This document shows positions 17,996 to 27,123 of a stretch of 64,000 bases of DNA, in pieces. The notes below the pieces were generated by a model. It saw only the letters and a list, made by a program, of their open reading frames with translations, had not been told where the DNA came from and did not search any database. The position numbers and the translations under genes were made by a program. The DNA is taken from NCBI RefSeq assembly GCF_009935845.1, contig NZ_QWEK01000019.1:1-64000 (forward strand), written 5' to 3'. This stretch comes from Pseudoflavonifractor sp. 524-17. Its GTDB lineage: Bacteria; Bacillota; Clostridia; Oscillospirales; Oscillospiraceae. Within the stretch, counting starts at the first letter, position 1, and the number at the start of each line of letters is the position of its first letter.

Positions 17996-19480
17996 CTACA
18001 GAATAATGCAGATAAGCCCACCGGATCCCTCATTGATGATGCGCTGAAGGGTCTCCTGAAGCTTGCCTCTGGCATCCTCCGGCATCCGCTTCAATTTGGC
18101 GTTCAAGTCCTCACTGACCAGCTCGTGGAAGGACTTTCCAAAGATGTTGGATTTCCAGATGGCCTTGGTATCCCCCTCAAACTCCTGCAGGAGATAATTG
18201 ACCATCTCCTCGCTCTGCTTTTCATTGCCCACAATGGGCGATACCTCGGTCTCGATATCCGCCCGGATCATATGGATAGATGGGGCGCTTGCCTTTAGGC
18301 GCACACCGTACCGCCCTCCCTGCCGGACAATTTCCGGCTCTTCCAGCACCAGTTCATCTGTGCTGGGGATAACAATGCCATAACCGGAGTCTTTGACATC
18401 CTCCAGCGCCGACGCCACCTTGTCATACTCGCATTTTACATGGGACAGCTCGGTGAGCAGGCCCAGCAGATCCCCGTCGTCATGGATGGTAAAGCCGGAC
18501 TGCTGAGAGATGGTGTCATAGAAGAGGCTGCGGGGCAGCTCCAGCGTGGCGGCGGCCAGCCCGGTGCCCAGGCTGATGTTGGTGATGCAGGCGTTGCTGA
18601 CACTCTCGCAGCTGCCGATGGCGTCCACCGCCTGCTTCACATCCCGAATGCGCCGCATCCCCTCCGCACCCTCCCGGATTGCGCTGTAAAGCTCGCTTTT
18701 GATGGGGTGGTCGTAGGACAGCGCATCTACCCAGGGGGGCAGAAACAGATCCAGCTCTTTTACCGGGAATTCGTACAGCACTCCCTGGATGATATCGGTG
18801 ACGTCTCCCTCCTCCAGCTCCAGGCAGTTGGCGGCCACACAGGTCACGTCGTACCGGGAGGCCAGGTCCGACCGGATGGCCTGGGCCCGCTCAGAGGCGG
18901 GGTAGGCGGAGTTAAGTACAACCAGAAACGGCTTCCCCAGCTCCTTCAGCTCTGAGATTACACGCTCTTCCGCCTCCAGGTAGTCCTCTCTGGGAATGTC
19001 CGTGATGGTACCGTCGGTTGTAATCACGATGCCGATGGTGGAGTGCTCCGCAATCACCTTCCGCGTTCCGATCTCGGCGGCCTCCATCATGGGAATCTCA
19101 TAGTCAAACCAGGGGGTGGTCACCATTCGCGGGGCGTCATCCTCAATCTGGCCGGTGGCGCCGGGGACCATATAGCCCACGCAGTCAATGAGCCGCACTG
19201 AGAAGGAGGCGCCGTTTTCCATGGATACCTCTACCGCCTCTTCCGGGACAAACTTGGGCTCCGCCGTCATGATGGTCCGCCCGGATCCGCTCTGAGGCAG
19301 CTCATCCCTGGCCCGCTCCTTCCGGTATACATTTTCAATGTTTGGGATGACCATGGTCTCCATAAACCGCTTGATGAAGGTGGATTTTCCTGTCCGCACC
19401 GGTCCGACTACGCCGATATAGATATCGCCCTCGGTCCGCAGGGCAATATCCTCGTAGATTTTATGATCTTCCAATTCCAA
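17996..19480 (-). CDS. spoIVA: Stage IV sporulation protein A (spore coat morphogenetic ATPase)
   Basis: ATP-driven polymerising protein that forms the coat basement layer on the forespore outer membrane. 494 residues, matching the ~492 of B. subtilis. Seen: an N-terminal EDIALRTEGDIYIGVVGPVR with Walker A GPVRTGKST near residue 26, a DCVGYMVPG switch region, NSAYP, and a hydrophobic C-terminus (GGLICIIL) that in the family contacts SpoVM and the membrane. A sigma-E-type promoter lies 42 bp upstream, consistent with mother-cell expression. Single-gene unit with its own terminator. Confidence 0.97.
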   Translation of the reverse strand: MELEDHKIYEDIALRTEGDIYIGVVGPVRTGKSTFIKRFMETMVIPNIENVYRKERARDELPQSGSGRTIMTAEPKFVPEEAVEVSMENGASFSVRLIDCVGYMVPGATGQIEDDAPRMVTTPWFDYEIPMMEAAEIGTRKVIAEHSTIGIVITTDGTITDIPREDYLEAEERVISELKELGKPFLVVLNSAYPASERAQAIRSDLASRYDVTCVAANCLELEEGDVTDIIQGVLYEFPVKELDLFLPPWVDALSYDHPIKSELYSAIREGAEGMRRIRDVKQAVDAIGSCESVSNACITNISLGTGLAAATLELPRSLFYDTISQQSGFTIHDDGDLLGLLTELSHVKCEYDKVASALEDVKDSGYGIVIPSTDELVLEEPEIVRQGGRYGVRLKASAPSIHMIRADIETEVSPIVGNEKQSEEMVNYLLQEFEGDTKAIWKSNIFGKSFHELVSEDLNAKLKRMPEDARGKLQETLQRIINEGSGGLICIIL

Positions 19481-19521
19481 TTCCTCCTTCGGCTGCCGCA
19501 GCGCCGGTCGTTTTCTCTATA

Positions 19522-19550
19522 TAGCTATGGGGATAAGCCTTGAAATATGC
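19522..19550 (-). promoter_or_regulatory. Sigma-E-like (mother-cell) promoter of spoIVA
   Basis: On the minus strand GCATATT (-35, 19544-19550), 14-bp spacer and CATAGCTA (-10, 19522-19529) closely match the sigma-E consensus (kmATATT-N14-CATACAnT). The -10 begins 42 bp from the spoIVA start, and spoIVA is a sigma-E gene in Bacillus. Confidence 0.65.
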
Positions 19551-19590
19551 CTGCCTCACCGTCTTTCTCCGCGTCCTCCTGTCCATCGGA

Positions 19591-19625
19591 CGAAAAAGGA
19601 ACCGCAGCGGTTCACACTGCGGTTC
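19591..19625 (-). terminator. Terminator of the SPOCS/LysM gene
   Basis: GAACCGCAG / CTGCGGTTC stem (19599-19625), followed on the minus strand by CTTTTTCG, 7 bp past the stop. Confidence 0.75.
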
Positions 19626-19631
19626 TTGGCA

Positions 19632-21164
19632 TTAGACTCGTTTGCGGGGGATCAGCAGAAGCTGGCCGTCTGGCTGACCATCCTCTTCCAGCGCGTTCGC
19701 CCGGCGGATGTCGGCGGCGGTGGTGCCGTAGCATTTTGCGATGTCCCAAAGCCGCTCTCCCCGGCTCACCATACGAAGCACAATGGAGGGCTGGCTGTCG
19801 TGATTTCTGGGGCATTCCGTGTCAATGCGGACATTGCACACCCCGGAGGTTTCTTCCCTGCGTACAGCCAGATAGCAGAACTCCACGGGCAACCGGATCT
19901 CAACCCCACCGCTGGCCGGTGTGGCAAAGACCGCCTCCGGACACCGGCACCGGCAGATACAGGTACATCCCGCAGGCAGCTCCAGGGTACACGGCACCTG
20001 GAAACGGCGGCTGGCGCTGTCGATCTCTCCGGCGTCGCTGCGATAGAGGACAGTCACATGGACATCCGTCTCCAAGGTAAGCCGATCCCCTTCCCTGCTC
20101 TGGGCCACCCGGCCAATCGCACAGTAGGCGTCCAATACATTGTCTGCCAGACAGGGCAGCTCCAGCACCTCCCGAATGGCAGGCGTCTTGACGCCCTGAT
20201 CCGCCAGGTGCTCCAGCTTCAGCGTCCGGACCTCTGTCTCCGCCTCATAGGCGGTGCTGTAGAGGTCGGTGAGCAGGCAAAAGCTCCGCTCCTCCCGCAG
20301 CACCGCCTGGGCCAGCAGGTCGAGGTTTACATGGATGGTCCGTCCCTCTCCCCCGCTCTCCAAAGTACAGCGCACCACGGTAGGGAGGATCTCCAGCGTG
20401 CAGTCCGCCTCCTCTCCGGCGGCGGAGACCTCCATGATCTGAGAAAACGGGAGCTCAAATACGCTGTCACATAGGCCATTATCCTCTCCACGGTAGAAAA
20501 TCTGGAGGTTGGCAGTTCCCTTAAAGATCAGCTTGTTGCCGATCACCTTGGACTCGCTGCACACAATGCTCAGGCGCTGCTTGAGCAGCTCAACAGCCTG
20601 AGGCTTACTGCTGGACAGTGTCACGTCGTCAGAGAAGTTAAAGGGCTTTTCCTGGACGCACACCACGCCATATGTACGACATGTCTCACACAGTTGTTCG
20701 ATGCAGGCCTCTTCCCCAGCGCTGATTCCGGTATACACCGTCTCCTCCAAGGGGGCATAGCCCTGCACCTCCGCCGCCAGGCTCACGCGCACCAGCACCT
20801 TTCGCGGATTTAAGCTGCGGGTCTCCGCACTCTCTACCCTGGGGACGGCGGTGACCTTGCATCTGCTGTTCAGCTGGGGGCTGTCGGCGGCGCATACAAA
20901 GGGAATTGACACCTCCAGACGGCGCATCCCCTCCTCCCCGTCTGGCAGGTAGAGGACCACGGCCTTTACACTGCCGGACAGCTCTGCGCGGCCCTCCATG
21001 GCCTCCCGGCTGGTGAGCTCCACCCAGCCCTCGGTGTCTACAATGCGGAGGATATCCGGACAGGCGTCCGGCACAATCATCTCCATGGTCTCTTCCTGGC
21101 AGACGGTGGTATCCAGCACCGCCTCATAGCCGTTTACCTGGGTCTGTTCCAATTCCAGCTCCAT
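19632..21164 (-). CDS. SPOCS (DUF3794) and LysM domain spore protein
   Basis: About 510 residues. The N-terminal ~450 residues contain repeated beta-rich SPOCS/DUF3794-type segments (for example PDACPDILRIVDTEG near residue 31). The last ~50 form a LysM domain (RGERLWDIAKCYGTT ... LLLIPRKRV) that binds peptidoglycan. This architecture occurs in clostridial spore-envelope proteins. The ATG at 21164 has GGGAG 9 bp ahead; the open frame extends upstream without a site. Located next to spoIVA with a sporulation-type promoter candidate. Confidence 0.85.
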   Translation of the reverse strand: MELELEQTQVNGYEAVLDTTVCQEETMEMIVPDACPDILRIVDTEGWVELTSREAMEGRAELSGSVKAVVLYLPDGEEGMRRLEVSIPFVCAADSPQLNSRCKVTAVPRVESAETRSLNPRKVLVRVSLAAEVQGYAPLEETVYTGISAGEEACIEQLCETCRTYGVVCVQEKPFNFSDDVTLSSSKPQAVELLKQRLSIVCSESKVIGNKLIFKGTANLQIFYRGEDNGLCDSVFELPFSQIMEVSAAGEEADCTLEILPTVVRCTLESGGEGRTIHVNLDLLAQAVLREERSFCLLTDLYSTAYEAETEVRTLKLEHLADQGVKTPAIREVLELPCLADNVLDAYCAIGRVAQSREGDRLTLETDVHVTVLYRSDAGEIDSASRRFQVPCTLELPAGCTCICRCRCPEAVFATPASGGVEIRLPVEFCYLAVRREETSGVCNVRIDTECPRNHDSQPSIVLRMVSRGERLWDIAKCYGTTAADIRRANALEEDGQPDGQLLLIPRKRV

Positions 21165-21211
21165 CGTATTCCACTCCCTTTGAAAGGCACATCCGCCTTT
21201 TTGGTTTGGGA

Positions 21212-21241
21212 TACTATATGCTGGTTCCCACGGGGTTATGC
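21212..21241 (-). promoter_or_regulatory. Candidate sigma-E/sigma-K-type promoter
   Basis: Minus-strand GCATAAC (21235-21241), 14-bp spacer and CATATAGTA (21212-21220). The -10 fits CATAnnnTA of sigma-K and nearly CATACAnT of sigma-E; the -35 is only partly matched. It lies about 48 bp upstream of the SPOCS/LysM start. Confidence 0.35.
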
Positions 21242-21317
21242 CTCCCCTCTCACCGCAGTCCAAATACTGTGCGGAGGATCCCTCGCAGGGCCTTTGGCGA
21301 ACGTACCACGACGATCT

Positions 21318-21485
21318 TCACTGCTGCACACTCCTTTCTGTCTGCTCCAGCCAGCTATGCCCCCGGTAGCCCAGCGCGATGCCGATCCCCAGCGTAATCA
21401 CGCTGCCGGGAAAGAGCATCAACGCCAAGCCGCCGGCCGCGCCCGCCGCCCAGCCTAGGGTCTGCCTGTTTATCCAAGACGGCAA
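21318..21485 (-). CDS. Small membrane protein, hypothetical
   Basis: A 55-residue ORF from a TTG (GAGGGGGG 8 bp ahead; an in-frame ATG six codons upstream lacks a site) with one long glycine-rich hydrophobic stretch at about residues 9-36 and a basic/acidic tail. No family recognised. It could be chance, but the ribosome site and hydrophobic profile support translation. Confidence 0.45.
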   Translation of the reverse strand: MPSWINRQTLGWAAGAAGGLALMLFPGSVITLGIGIALGYRGHSWLEQTERSVQQ

Positions 21486-21602
21486 AACGACCGCCCCCCT
21501 CATTACTTGACTTGACAGGCGCCGAACCCTCTCGGTCCGGCCCCGTTCTAGTCCAGTATACGCGGAGAACGGCCGTCTGTTCCGATTTTTCTCAAAAATC
21601 CT

Positions 21603-22244
21603 CTATTCTATCTCCTCCCGCTGGCTGCGGATCAATAGTACCCGGCCCCGTCCGATGGTGATCTCGGTCCGGTCTCCTGTGGGCTCATTGCTCACGGAAA
21701 AGGTGTCGCCCCGGGTAAGAAGGGCATTTTGGAGCGGATATTTTGTCCCCCTCAGCCATATGCCGGACACCATCCGATCCAGCGGGATCAGGGAAAAGTA
21801 GTGATACCGGGGGGCGGATCCGTCCAGGACAAAGCTCTCGCTGTCCAGCAGGCGTACCTCACTATCGGTATCCACAATGACACCCTTCCCACCCCGCCGT
21901 GCCAGCCACTCCAGAATCATCAGGTTGGACGCCGTGTGGTCCAGCCGTGGTCCGCCCATACAGCCGCATAGAATCAGCTTCCGGCATCCCTTCTCCAGGG
22001 CCAGCGCCAGAGCGGCCTGCAAATCCGTCATGTCCTTCTCTGGGGGCAGGCTGATACTGGGGATATCCTTCTCCGGCGCGCCGCCGGAATCCCAATCGCC
22101 AATGAGATAGTCCGGCCGCAGACCGGCCGCTTGGGCGCCGTGCCGGCCTCCGTCAGCACAGAAGACCTGGTAAGGTTCCTTTAAATAGTCAGAGAGAAAG
22201 GACCAATCCCCGCAAGGCGCCGATCCAAATACAATCCCTGTCAT
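21603..22244 (-). CDS. thiN: Thiamine diphosphokinase
   Basis: Transfers pyrophosphate from ATP to thiamine to make the cofactor TPP. 213 residues, with ADGGRHGA near residue 33, PDYLIGDWDS with the conserved aspartates, KDMTDLQAAL, and GGPRLDHTASNL in the catalytic half; the C-terminal half is the thiamine-binding beta-sandwich. It starts in an ATGA overlap with rsgA. In many Firmicutes rpe lies between rsgA and thiN; it is absent here. Confidence 0.92.
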   Translation of the reverse strand: MTGIVFGSAPCGDWSFLSDYLKEPYQVFCADGGRHGAQAAGLRPDYLIGDWDSGGAPEKDIPSISLPPEKDMTDLQAALALALEKGCRKLILCGCMGGPRLDHTASNLMILEWLARRGGKGVIVDTDSEVRLLDSESFVLDGSAPRYHYFSLIPLDRMVSGIWLRGTKYPLQNALLTRGDTFSVSNEPTGDRTEITIGRGRVLLIRSQREEIE

Positions 22245-23122
22245 CTGCGTTTCCACTCCGGCACCTCCCTGGCCTGCTCATAAAGCCGCACGTAGCTGGC
22301 ATGGCGGCTGGGGGCAATGGCCCCCGCCTTTACAGCCTCCCGAACAGCGCAGCCCTTCTCTTTCACGTGGGCACAGCTTTGAAACCGGCACTGATCCAAG
22401 TAGGGCCGGAACTCCCGGAAAGTACTTTGCAGTGCTTCTGGCCGGCACAGCTCCATTTTGTCCACATCAAAGGAGGAGAACCCAGGGGTATCCGCCACTA
22501 CCGCTCCATTGGACAGGCGAAACAGCTCCACATGGCGTGTGGTATGCCGGCCCCGCCCCAGTTTATCACTTACCTCACCGGTCTGTATTCCGAACCCCGG
22601 CTCCAGGGCGTTGAGAAGGCTTGACTTTCCCACCCCGGAATTCCCTGTAAAGGCACAAGACTTTCCAGCGATTATATCCCGCAGGGTTTCAATGCCCTCA
22701 CCTGTCTCCGCGCTGACCCGCAGGGTGGGAAATCCGGCTTTGTCATAGATTTGGTACAGCGCCTCCGCCCGGTCCAGGTCGCACTTGTTCAGACAAATCA
22801 CCGGTTCGCACTCCCGCCCTTCGGCGATGGATACCACCCGGTCAATGAGAAAGGGAGCTGTTACCGGAATCGCTCCCGAGGCAACGACCACCAACAGGTC
22901 AATATTAGCCACCGCTGGCCGGTAAAATTCATTGCGCCGGGGCAGAATGGCGTCCAGCGCCCCGGCTCCGTCGCCCAGGTCGGTAAAGGAAACCCGATCC
23001 CCCACCAGCGGCGTGAGGCCGTTGTGGCGGAATCTCCCCCGGGCCCGGCAGGCCACCATCTGCACCCCGTCATCCACATAGTAGAAGCCGCTGAGCGCTT
23101 TTAAGATGATACCATCCGACAT
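22241..23122 (-). CDS. rsgA: Small-ribosomal-subunit-dependent GTPase A
   Basis: Late 30S assembly GTPase. The circularly permuted G-motif order is clear: NKCD (G4) near residue 113, GNSGVGKSSLLN (G1) near residue 160, then DTPGFSS (G3). An N-terminal OB-fold region precedes it, and the C-terminal zinc site is seen in CRFQSCAHVKEKGC. 293 residues is normal. It follows the PASTA kinase by 4 bp and overlaps thiN by 4 bp. Confidence 0.95.
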   Translation of the reverse strand: MSDGIILKALSGFYYVDDGVQMVACRARGRFRHNGLTPLVGDRVSFTDLGDGAGALDAILPRRNEFYRPAVANIDLLVVVASGAIPVTAPFLIDRVVSIAEGRECEPVICLNKCDLDRAEALYQIYDKAGFPTLRVSAETGEGIETLRDIIAGKSCAFTGNSGVGKSSLLNALEPGFGIQTGEVSDKLGRGRHTTRHVELFRLSNGAVVADTPGFSSFDVDKMELCRPEALQSTFREFRPYLDQCRFQSCAHVKEKGCAVREAVKAGAIAPSRHASYVRLYEQAREVPEWKRR

Positions 23123-23126
23123 GCGG

Positions 23127-25277
23127 TTATTCCTTGTAAAAGTCCGCGACTTCGCCGTCTACCGTCACGAAAATCGCGTCATTGGCGCTCTCTACCGGAA
23201 CAGGAATACGGGCCGTCCCCGGCCGCGTGGGATAGTAGTCCGCCACGACGACATAGCCGCTTACCGTCACCTCTATATAGACCGTCTCCGGCCCACCGGT
23301 GGGCAGCGTAACCACCAGCGTCTCCTGCCTGGACTGGACTGGCGGCTCTCCTGTGGGCAGCACCGGCGTCACCTCGGGGACTGGGGTAGGTGTGGGTGTG
23401 GGAGTGGGCGTCGGCGTGGGGGAGGGTTCCGGCTCCGGCCCCTGGCTGATCCAGATGGTCATGGTGGCGCCTTCTGCCACCAGATCGCCAGTGGGAATGC
23501 TCTGCTCAATAATGAGACCCTCGTTCACCTTATCGTCATACTGGTACTTCACATCCAGCTTAATGTTCATCTTTCTCGCCGTGGCCTCGGCCCAGGCCAG
23601 ATTTTGTCCGGCGAAGGGCACCATAGGCGCTGTATTTTGCTCCGGGCCTTTGCTCACCCAGAGGGTGACGGTCTGCCCCTCTGTCAGTGGGCTGTTGAAG
23701 TCTGGATCCTGCTTGAAAATCTGATTCATGCCTACTTCTTCGTGGTGCTCATCTTCTCGCTTGATCTGAAGATTCAGCCCCAGATTGTTCAGCTTGGTCT
23801 CCGCCAGGGTAAACTCTGTATTATAGAAATCCTCCATCACGTAGCTCTCGCTGCCCTTGCTCAGATAGACCGTGATCACCTTGCTCTCCTCGCTGTCCCG
23901 GATAGAAGTGCCGCCAATGGGGTCCTGCTGGGCAATGGTATTTTCCGGATGCTCACTGTCGATGGGATCTCCGCCGATTTTTACGATAAATCCCTGGTCT
24001 ACCACATCTGGCTGCTGCTGGGCCTGCTCCAAAGTCAGTCCCAGAACGTTAGGTACGCTGATCTGCTCCGGTGGCGTGTTGATTGGCTTGAAAAAGGCGG
24101 TATAGAGGAAATAGAAGATGCCGCCCAGGAAGATCAGAATAGCCGCCACCGCTACCACAATGGGCCAGGGGCTCTGCCGCTCCTCCTCTATCTCCTCCCG
24201 CCGGCCGGCGGTGTGGCTGGGACGGCGCGCCTCCTCATAGTAGCCCGGCCGACCGCTCCCCTGGTGGCCGTTGGAAGTATGCCGGGGAATGCGCTGGGTG
24301 GACTCATCTGGTGGCCGCTCGGGCCGGCTCACCCGCCGGCCTCCGTTGGTGATGGCGCTGGGGGTATTGGCCCCGATAAGCTGGGTTGGCTCATCCACGT
24401 CGTCACTGACACTGAACGTCCCCGCCGCCAAGTCAAAGTTAATGCCGGGATTCTTTCGAAACTCCTCCAGATCGTACAGCATGGCATCTGCCGAAATATA
24501 ACGCTTGTTTACGTCAGAGGCCATCGCGCGGAGGGTGATAACCTCCATTGCCTCAGGAATGGAGGGATCCAGCTCTCTGGGTGAGAGCGGGATGGAGTTG
24601 ATGTGCTGAATGGCCACCGCCACCGGCGTCTCCCCTTCATAGGGCAGGCGGCCGGTGAGCATCTCATAGAGCACCACGCCGGCGGAGTAGATGTCCGAGC
24701 GGGCGTCAATATGGCTGCCTCTGGCCTGCTCCGGCGAGATATAGTGAACAGAACCCAGCGCCTCCTGAGTCATGGTGTTCTGGTTGGCGGAGGTGAGCCG
24801 GGCAATTCCAAAGTCTGTCACCTTGACGCTTCCATCCCGGAGTACCATGATATTGTGGGGCTTGATGTCCCGGTGAATGATGCCGCGGCTGTGGGCGTGG
24901 GACAGGGCCTTCATAATCTGCATGATGAAGTGAAGGGCCTCTTTCCAGGACAGCTTTCCCCCTTTTTTCTGCATATACTGCTTCAGCGTGATACCGTCCA
25001 GCAGCTCCATCACAATATAATCCAGCTGGTCCGAGCGGGAGACGTCGTATACCGCCATAATATTGGGATGGGACAGCATGGCCACGGCCTGAGACTCATC
25101 GTGAAACCGGCGGCGGAACTCCTCATCTTGGGCCAGCTCTTCCCGCAGGATTTTAATGGCTACCAGCCGGTTGAGCCGGTGACAGCGCGCTTTATACACT
25201 ACCGCCATGCCGCCGGTGCCCACCCGCTCCAGGATCTCATATCGGTTATCGAGTAATTTCCCTATGTAGCGATCCAC
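23127..25277 (-). CDS. prkC: PASTA-domain serine/threonine protein kinase
   Basis: Membrane kinase sensing peptidoglycan fragments. Hanks-type kinase at about 7-270 (GTGGMAVVYKA, IHRDIKPHN, TDFGIARL, SPEQARG), then a linker, one membrane helix around residues 370-392, and three extracellular PASTA repeats (about 400-620). A Pro-Thr repeat linker and an extra ~80-residue C-terminal beta-rich domain follow. I take a GTG start at 25277: AAGGGGG lies 8 bp ahead and the protein then begins MDRYIGKLLDNRY, typical of the family. The cognate PP2C phosphatase gene is just upstream (13-bp gap). Confidence 0.95.
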   Translation of the reverse strand: MDRYIGKLLDNRYEILERVGTGGMAVVYKARCHRLNRLVAIKILREELAQDEEFRRRFHDESQAVAMLSHPNIMAVYDVSRSDQLDYIVMELLDGITLKQYMQKKGGKLSWKEALHFIMQIMKALSHAHSRGIIHRDIKPHNIMVLRDGSVKVTDFGIARLTSANQNTMTQEALGSVHYISPEQARGSHIDARSDIYSAGVVLYEMLTGRLPYEGETPVAVAIQHINSIPLSPRELDPSIPEAMEVITLRAMASDVNKRYISADAMLYDLEEFRKNPGINFDLAAGTFSVSDDVDEPTQLIGANTPSAITNGGRRVSRPERPPDESTQRIPRHTSNGHQGSGRPGYYEEARRPSHTAGRREEIEEERQSPWPIVVAVAAILIFLGGIFYFLYTAFFKPINTPPEQISVPNVLGLTLEQAQQQPDVVDQGFIVKIGGDPIDSEHPENTIAQQDPIGGTSIRDSEESKVITVYLSKGSESYVMEDFYNTEFTLAETKLNNLGLNLQIKREDEHHEEVGMNQIFKQDPDFNSPLTEGQTVTLWVSKGPEQNTAPMVPFAGQNLAWAEATARKMNIKLDVKYQYDDKVNEGLIIEQSIPTGDLVAEGATMTIWISQGPEPEPSPTPTPTPTPTPTPVPEVTPVLPTGEPPVQSRQETLVVTLPTGGPETVYIEVTVSGYVVVADYYPTRPGTARIPVPVESANDAIFVTVDGEVADFYKE
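23385..23423. repeat. Short-period GTG-rich coding repeat
   Basis: Imperfect 6-bp repeats (GTGGGT/GTGGGA/GTCGGC) encoding the Pro-Thr linker of the PASTA kinase on the minus strand. Such tracts can change length by slippage in multiples of 6 bp without breaking the frame. Confidence 0.6.
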
Positions 25278-25290
25278 AGTCGTTACCCCC

Positions 25291-26022
25291 TTACTCAAAC
25301 TGGAAAAGGACGCAGGTCACATTGTCCGGCGCGCCCCGGGAAAGTGCGATATTCAGCAGACGGCCGCAGCACTCCTCGCTGGGACCGCCGTAGAGGACCT
25401 CATAGAGGAGTTCCTGGTCTTCAACCACGTTGGACAGCCCGTCAGAGCAAAGAAGCAGACGGCTGCCTGATTCCAGCGTCTGACGAAAGAAATCGGCCTG
25501 GACATGCTCCTCCGTGCCCAGGGCCCGGGTGATCAGGTTTTTCTGGGGGTGGTTCCGGGCCTGCGCCTGGGTAATATCCCCACGGCGCACCATATCCTCC
25601 ACCAGGGAGTGATCCCGGGTTACCTGATGAATCTGTCCAGCGTTGATATAGTATGCCCGGCTGTCCCCTACATTTAGCAAATAGGCTCGCTCAGGGGTAA
25701 TCAGCGCCGCCACAATGGTCGTCCCCATGCCCCGGCAGTCTGGGTTGGTTCTAGCCCTGTGGTAGACCGCTTGGTTCGCGCTCATGCTGGCCTGGGCCAG
25801 CAGCGCTTCCGGATCCTCCGGCGCGGTGGGCGGGATCTGCCGGAGGCTTTGGGTAAACGCCTCCACCGCCAGCATACTGGCGATATTGCCTGCCTTGGCG
25901 CCGCCCATGCCGTCGCATACTACGCCAACCGCCAGGTGGTTCGATAAAACATCCAAATAATAGGCGTCCTGATTTTGCTGCCGTACCGCGCCCTTATCGG
26001 TAATTCCCCATGCTCTTATCAT
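25291..26022 (-). CDS. prpC: PP2C-family protein serine/threonine phosphatase
   Basis: Mn/Mg-dependent phosphatase that reverses PASTA-kinase signalling. 243 residues with DGMGGAKAGN near residue 38 (metal aspartate), GTTIVAALI, GDSRAYYI, LLCSDGLSNVV near residue 189, and C-terminal GAPDNVTCVLF. The ATG follows AGAGGAGAGG and overlaps the rlmN stop by 4 bp; the kinase gene follows, the classic Firmicutes pair. Confidence 0.95.
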   Translation of the reverse strand: MIRAWGITDKGAVRQQNQDAYYLDVLSNHLAVGVVCDGMGGAKAGNIASMLAVEAFTQSLRQIPPTAPEDPEALLAQASMSANQAVYHRARTNPDCRGMGTTIVAALITPERAYLLNVGDSRAYYINAGQIHQVTRDHSLVEDMVRRGDITQAQARNHPQKNLITRALGTEEHVQADFFRQTLESGSRLLLCSDGLSNVVEDQELLYEVLYGGPSEECCGRLLNIALSRGAPDNVTCVLFQFE

Positions 26023-27113
26023 ACAGACACCTCTCCTCTCTTTCTTTCTCCAATCGTTCCTTCCCGTCCTGGATTTTGTTCACGTCCGTCCCCTTCTGCC
26101 AGCATTTGTTTGCGGCGGAGCTGTCCGCAGGAGGCGTCAATATCTCCTCCCAGCTTCCGGCGGACGGTAACGGTCACCCCGTGAGACTCCAGCCGCTTTT
26201 GGAATGCGGCCACCCGACGGCTGGGCCGCAGGGGACTCTCCTTCACCTCGTTGAGGGGGATCAAATTTACATGTCCCGGCGTCCCCTTTAGATGACCCGC
26301 AAGCAGATCCGCCTGCCAGTCGAAATCGTTGACACCGTCAATCATGGCATATTCGTAGGAGATACGCCGGCCAGTGCGCGCAAAGTACTGGCGGCAGCTT
26401 TCAAAGAGCCGCTCCACCCCCACACTCCGGTTCACCGGCATGATCCGCGATCGGGTCTCGTCGTCAGGGGCATGGAGAGATACGGACAAAGTCAGCTGAA
26501 GCTCCCGCTCCGCCAGGGCGTCAATTCCCTGAACCAGCCCGCAGGTAGATAAAGAGATGTGGCGCATTCCGATATTCAGCCCACCAGGATGATTGACCAG
26601 CGCCAGAAAGCGCATCACCGTGTCGAAATTGTCCAGCGGCTCCCCGATCCCCATAAGCACAATGTTGGAGATGGGCGCGCCAGAGTCCAGCTGAGTAAAG
26701 AGCACCTGATCAATCATTTCAGCCGGTGTCAAGTCTCTTGCCTTGCCAGCTATTGTGGAGGCGCAGAATGCGCACCCCATCCTGCACCCCACCTGGCTGG
26801 AGATACACACCGTATTCCCATGCTGGTAGCGCATTAAAACAGTCTCGATACAGTTTCCGTCCGCCAGCCTCCACAGATACTTGATGGTGCCATCCTGGAC
26901 TGAGACCTGCTTTCGCTCCACGACAGGCGGCGACAGGATACAGGTCTGGGTCAACCCGTCCCGCAGCGTTTTGGGGAGATTGGTCATCTCGTCAAAGTTT
27001 CCCACGCCTTGGTGCAGCCAGCGAAATACTTGCCTGGCCCGAAAGGCTGGCTGCCCCAGCCCCTGAAAAAAGGCGGACAGCTCGGCCATATCCATTGATT
27101 TGATGTCTGTCAT
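26019..27113 (-). CDS. rlmN: 23S rRNA (adenine2503-C2) methyltransferase, radical SAM
   Basis: Methylates A2503 of 23S rRNA and A37 of some tRNAs. The radical-SAM cluster motif CRMGCAFC (CxxxCxxC) is near residue 108, preceded by an RlmN-type N-terminal domain (FRARQVFRWLHQG) and followed by MGIGEPLDNFD and SLHAP. A C-terminal cysteine for the methyl-carrier step is present in DASCGQLR. The ATG at 27113 has GAGG 8 bp ahead; upstream codons overlap rsmB. The last ~25 residues are a charged tail. Confidence 0.95.
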   Translation of the reverse strand: MTDIKSMDMAELSAFFQGLGQPAFRARQVFRWLHQGVGNFDEMTNLPKTLRDGLTQTCILSPPVVERKQVSVQDGTIKYLWRLADGNCIETVLMRYQHGNTVCISSQVGCRMGCAFCASTIAGKARDLTPAEMIDQVLFTQLDSGAPISNIVLMGIGEPLDNFDTVMRFLALVNHPGGLNIGMRHISLSTCGLVQGIDALAERELQLTLSVSLHAPDDETRSRIMPVNRSVGVERLFESCRQYFARTGRRISYEYAMIDGVNDFDWQADLLAGHLKGTPGHVNLIPLNEVKESPLRPSRRVAAFQKRLESHGVTVTVRRKLGGDIDASCGQLRRKQMLAEGDGREQNPGREGTIGERKRGEVSV

Positions 27114-27123
27114 ATGCAATTCC

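Noticed and set aside
21486-21602. TPP riboswitch near thiN
   Set aside because: No conserved TPP core elements, and this gap is downstream of thiN, not upstream.
23385-23423. Tandem short repeats as a possible CRISPR or iteron array
   Set aside because: Period is 6 bp without spacers and the tract encodes the Pro-Thr linker of the PASTA kinase in frame.
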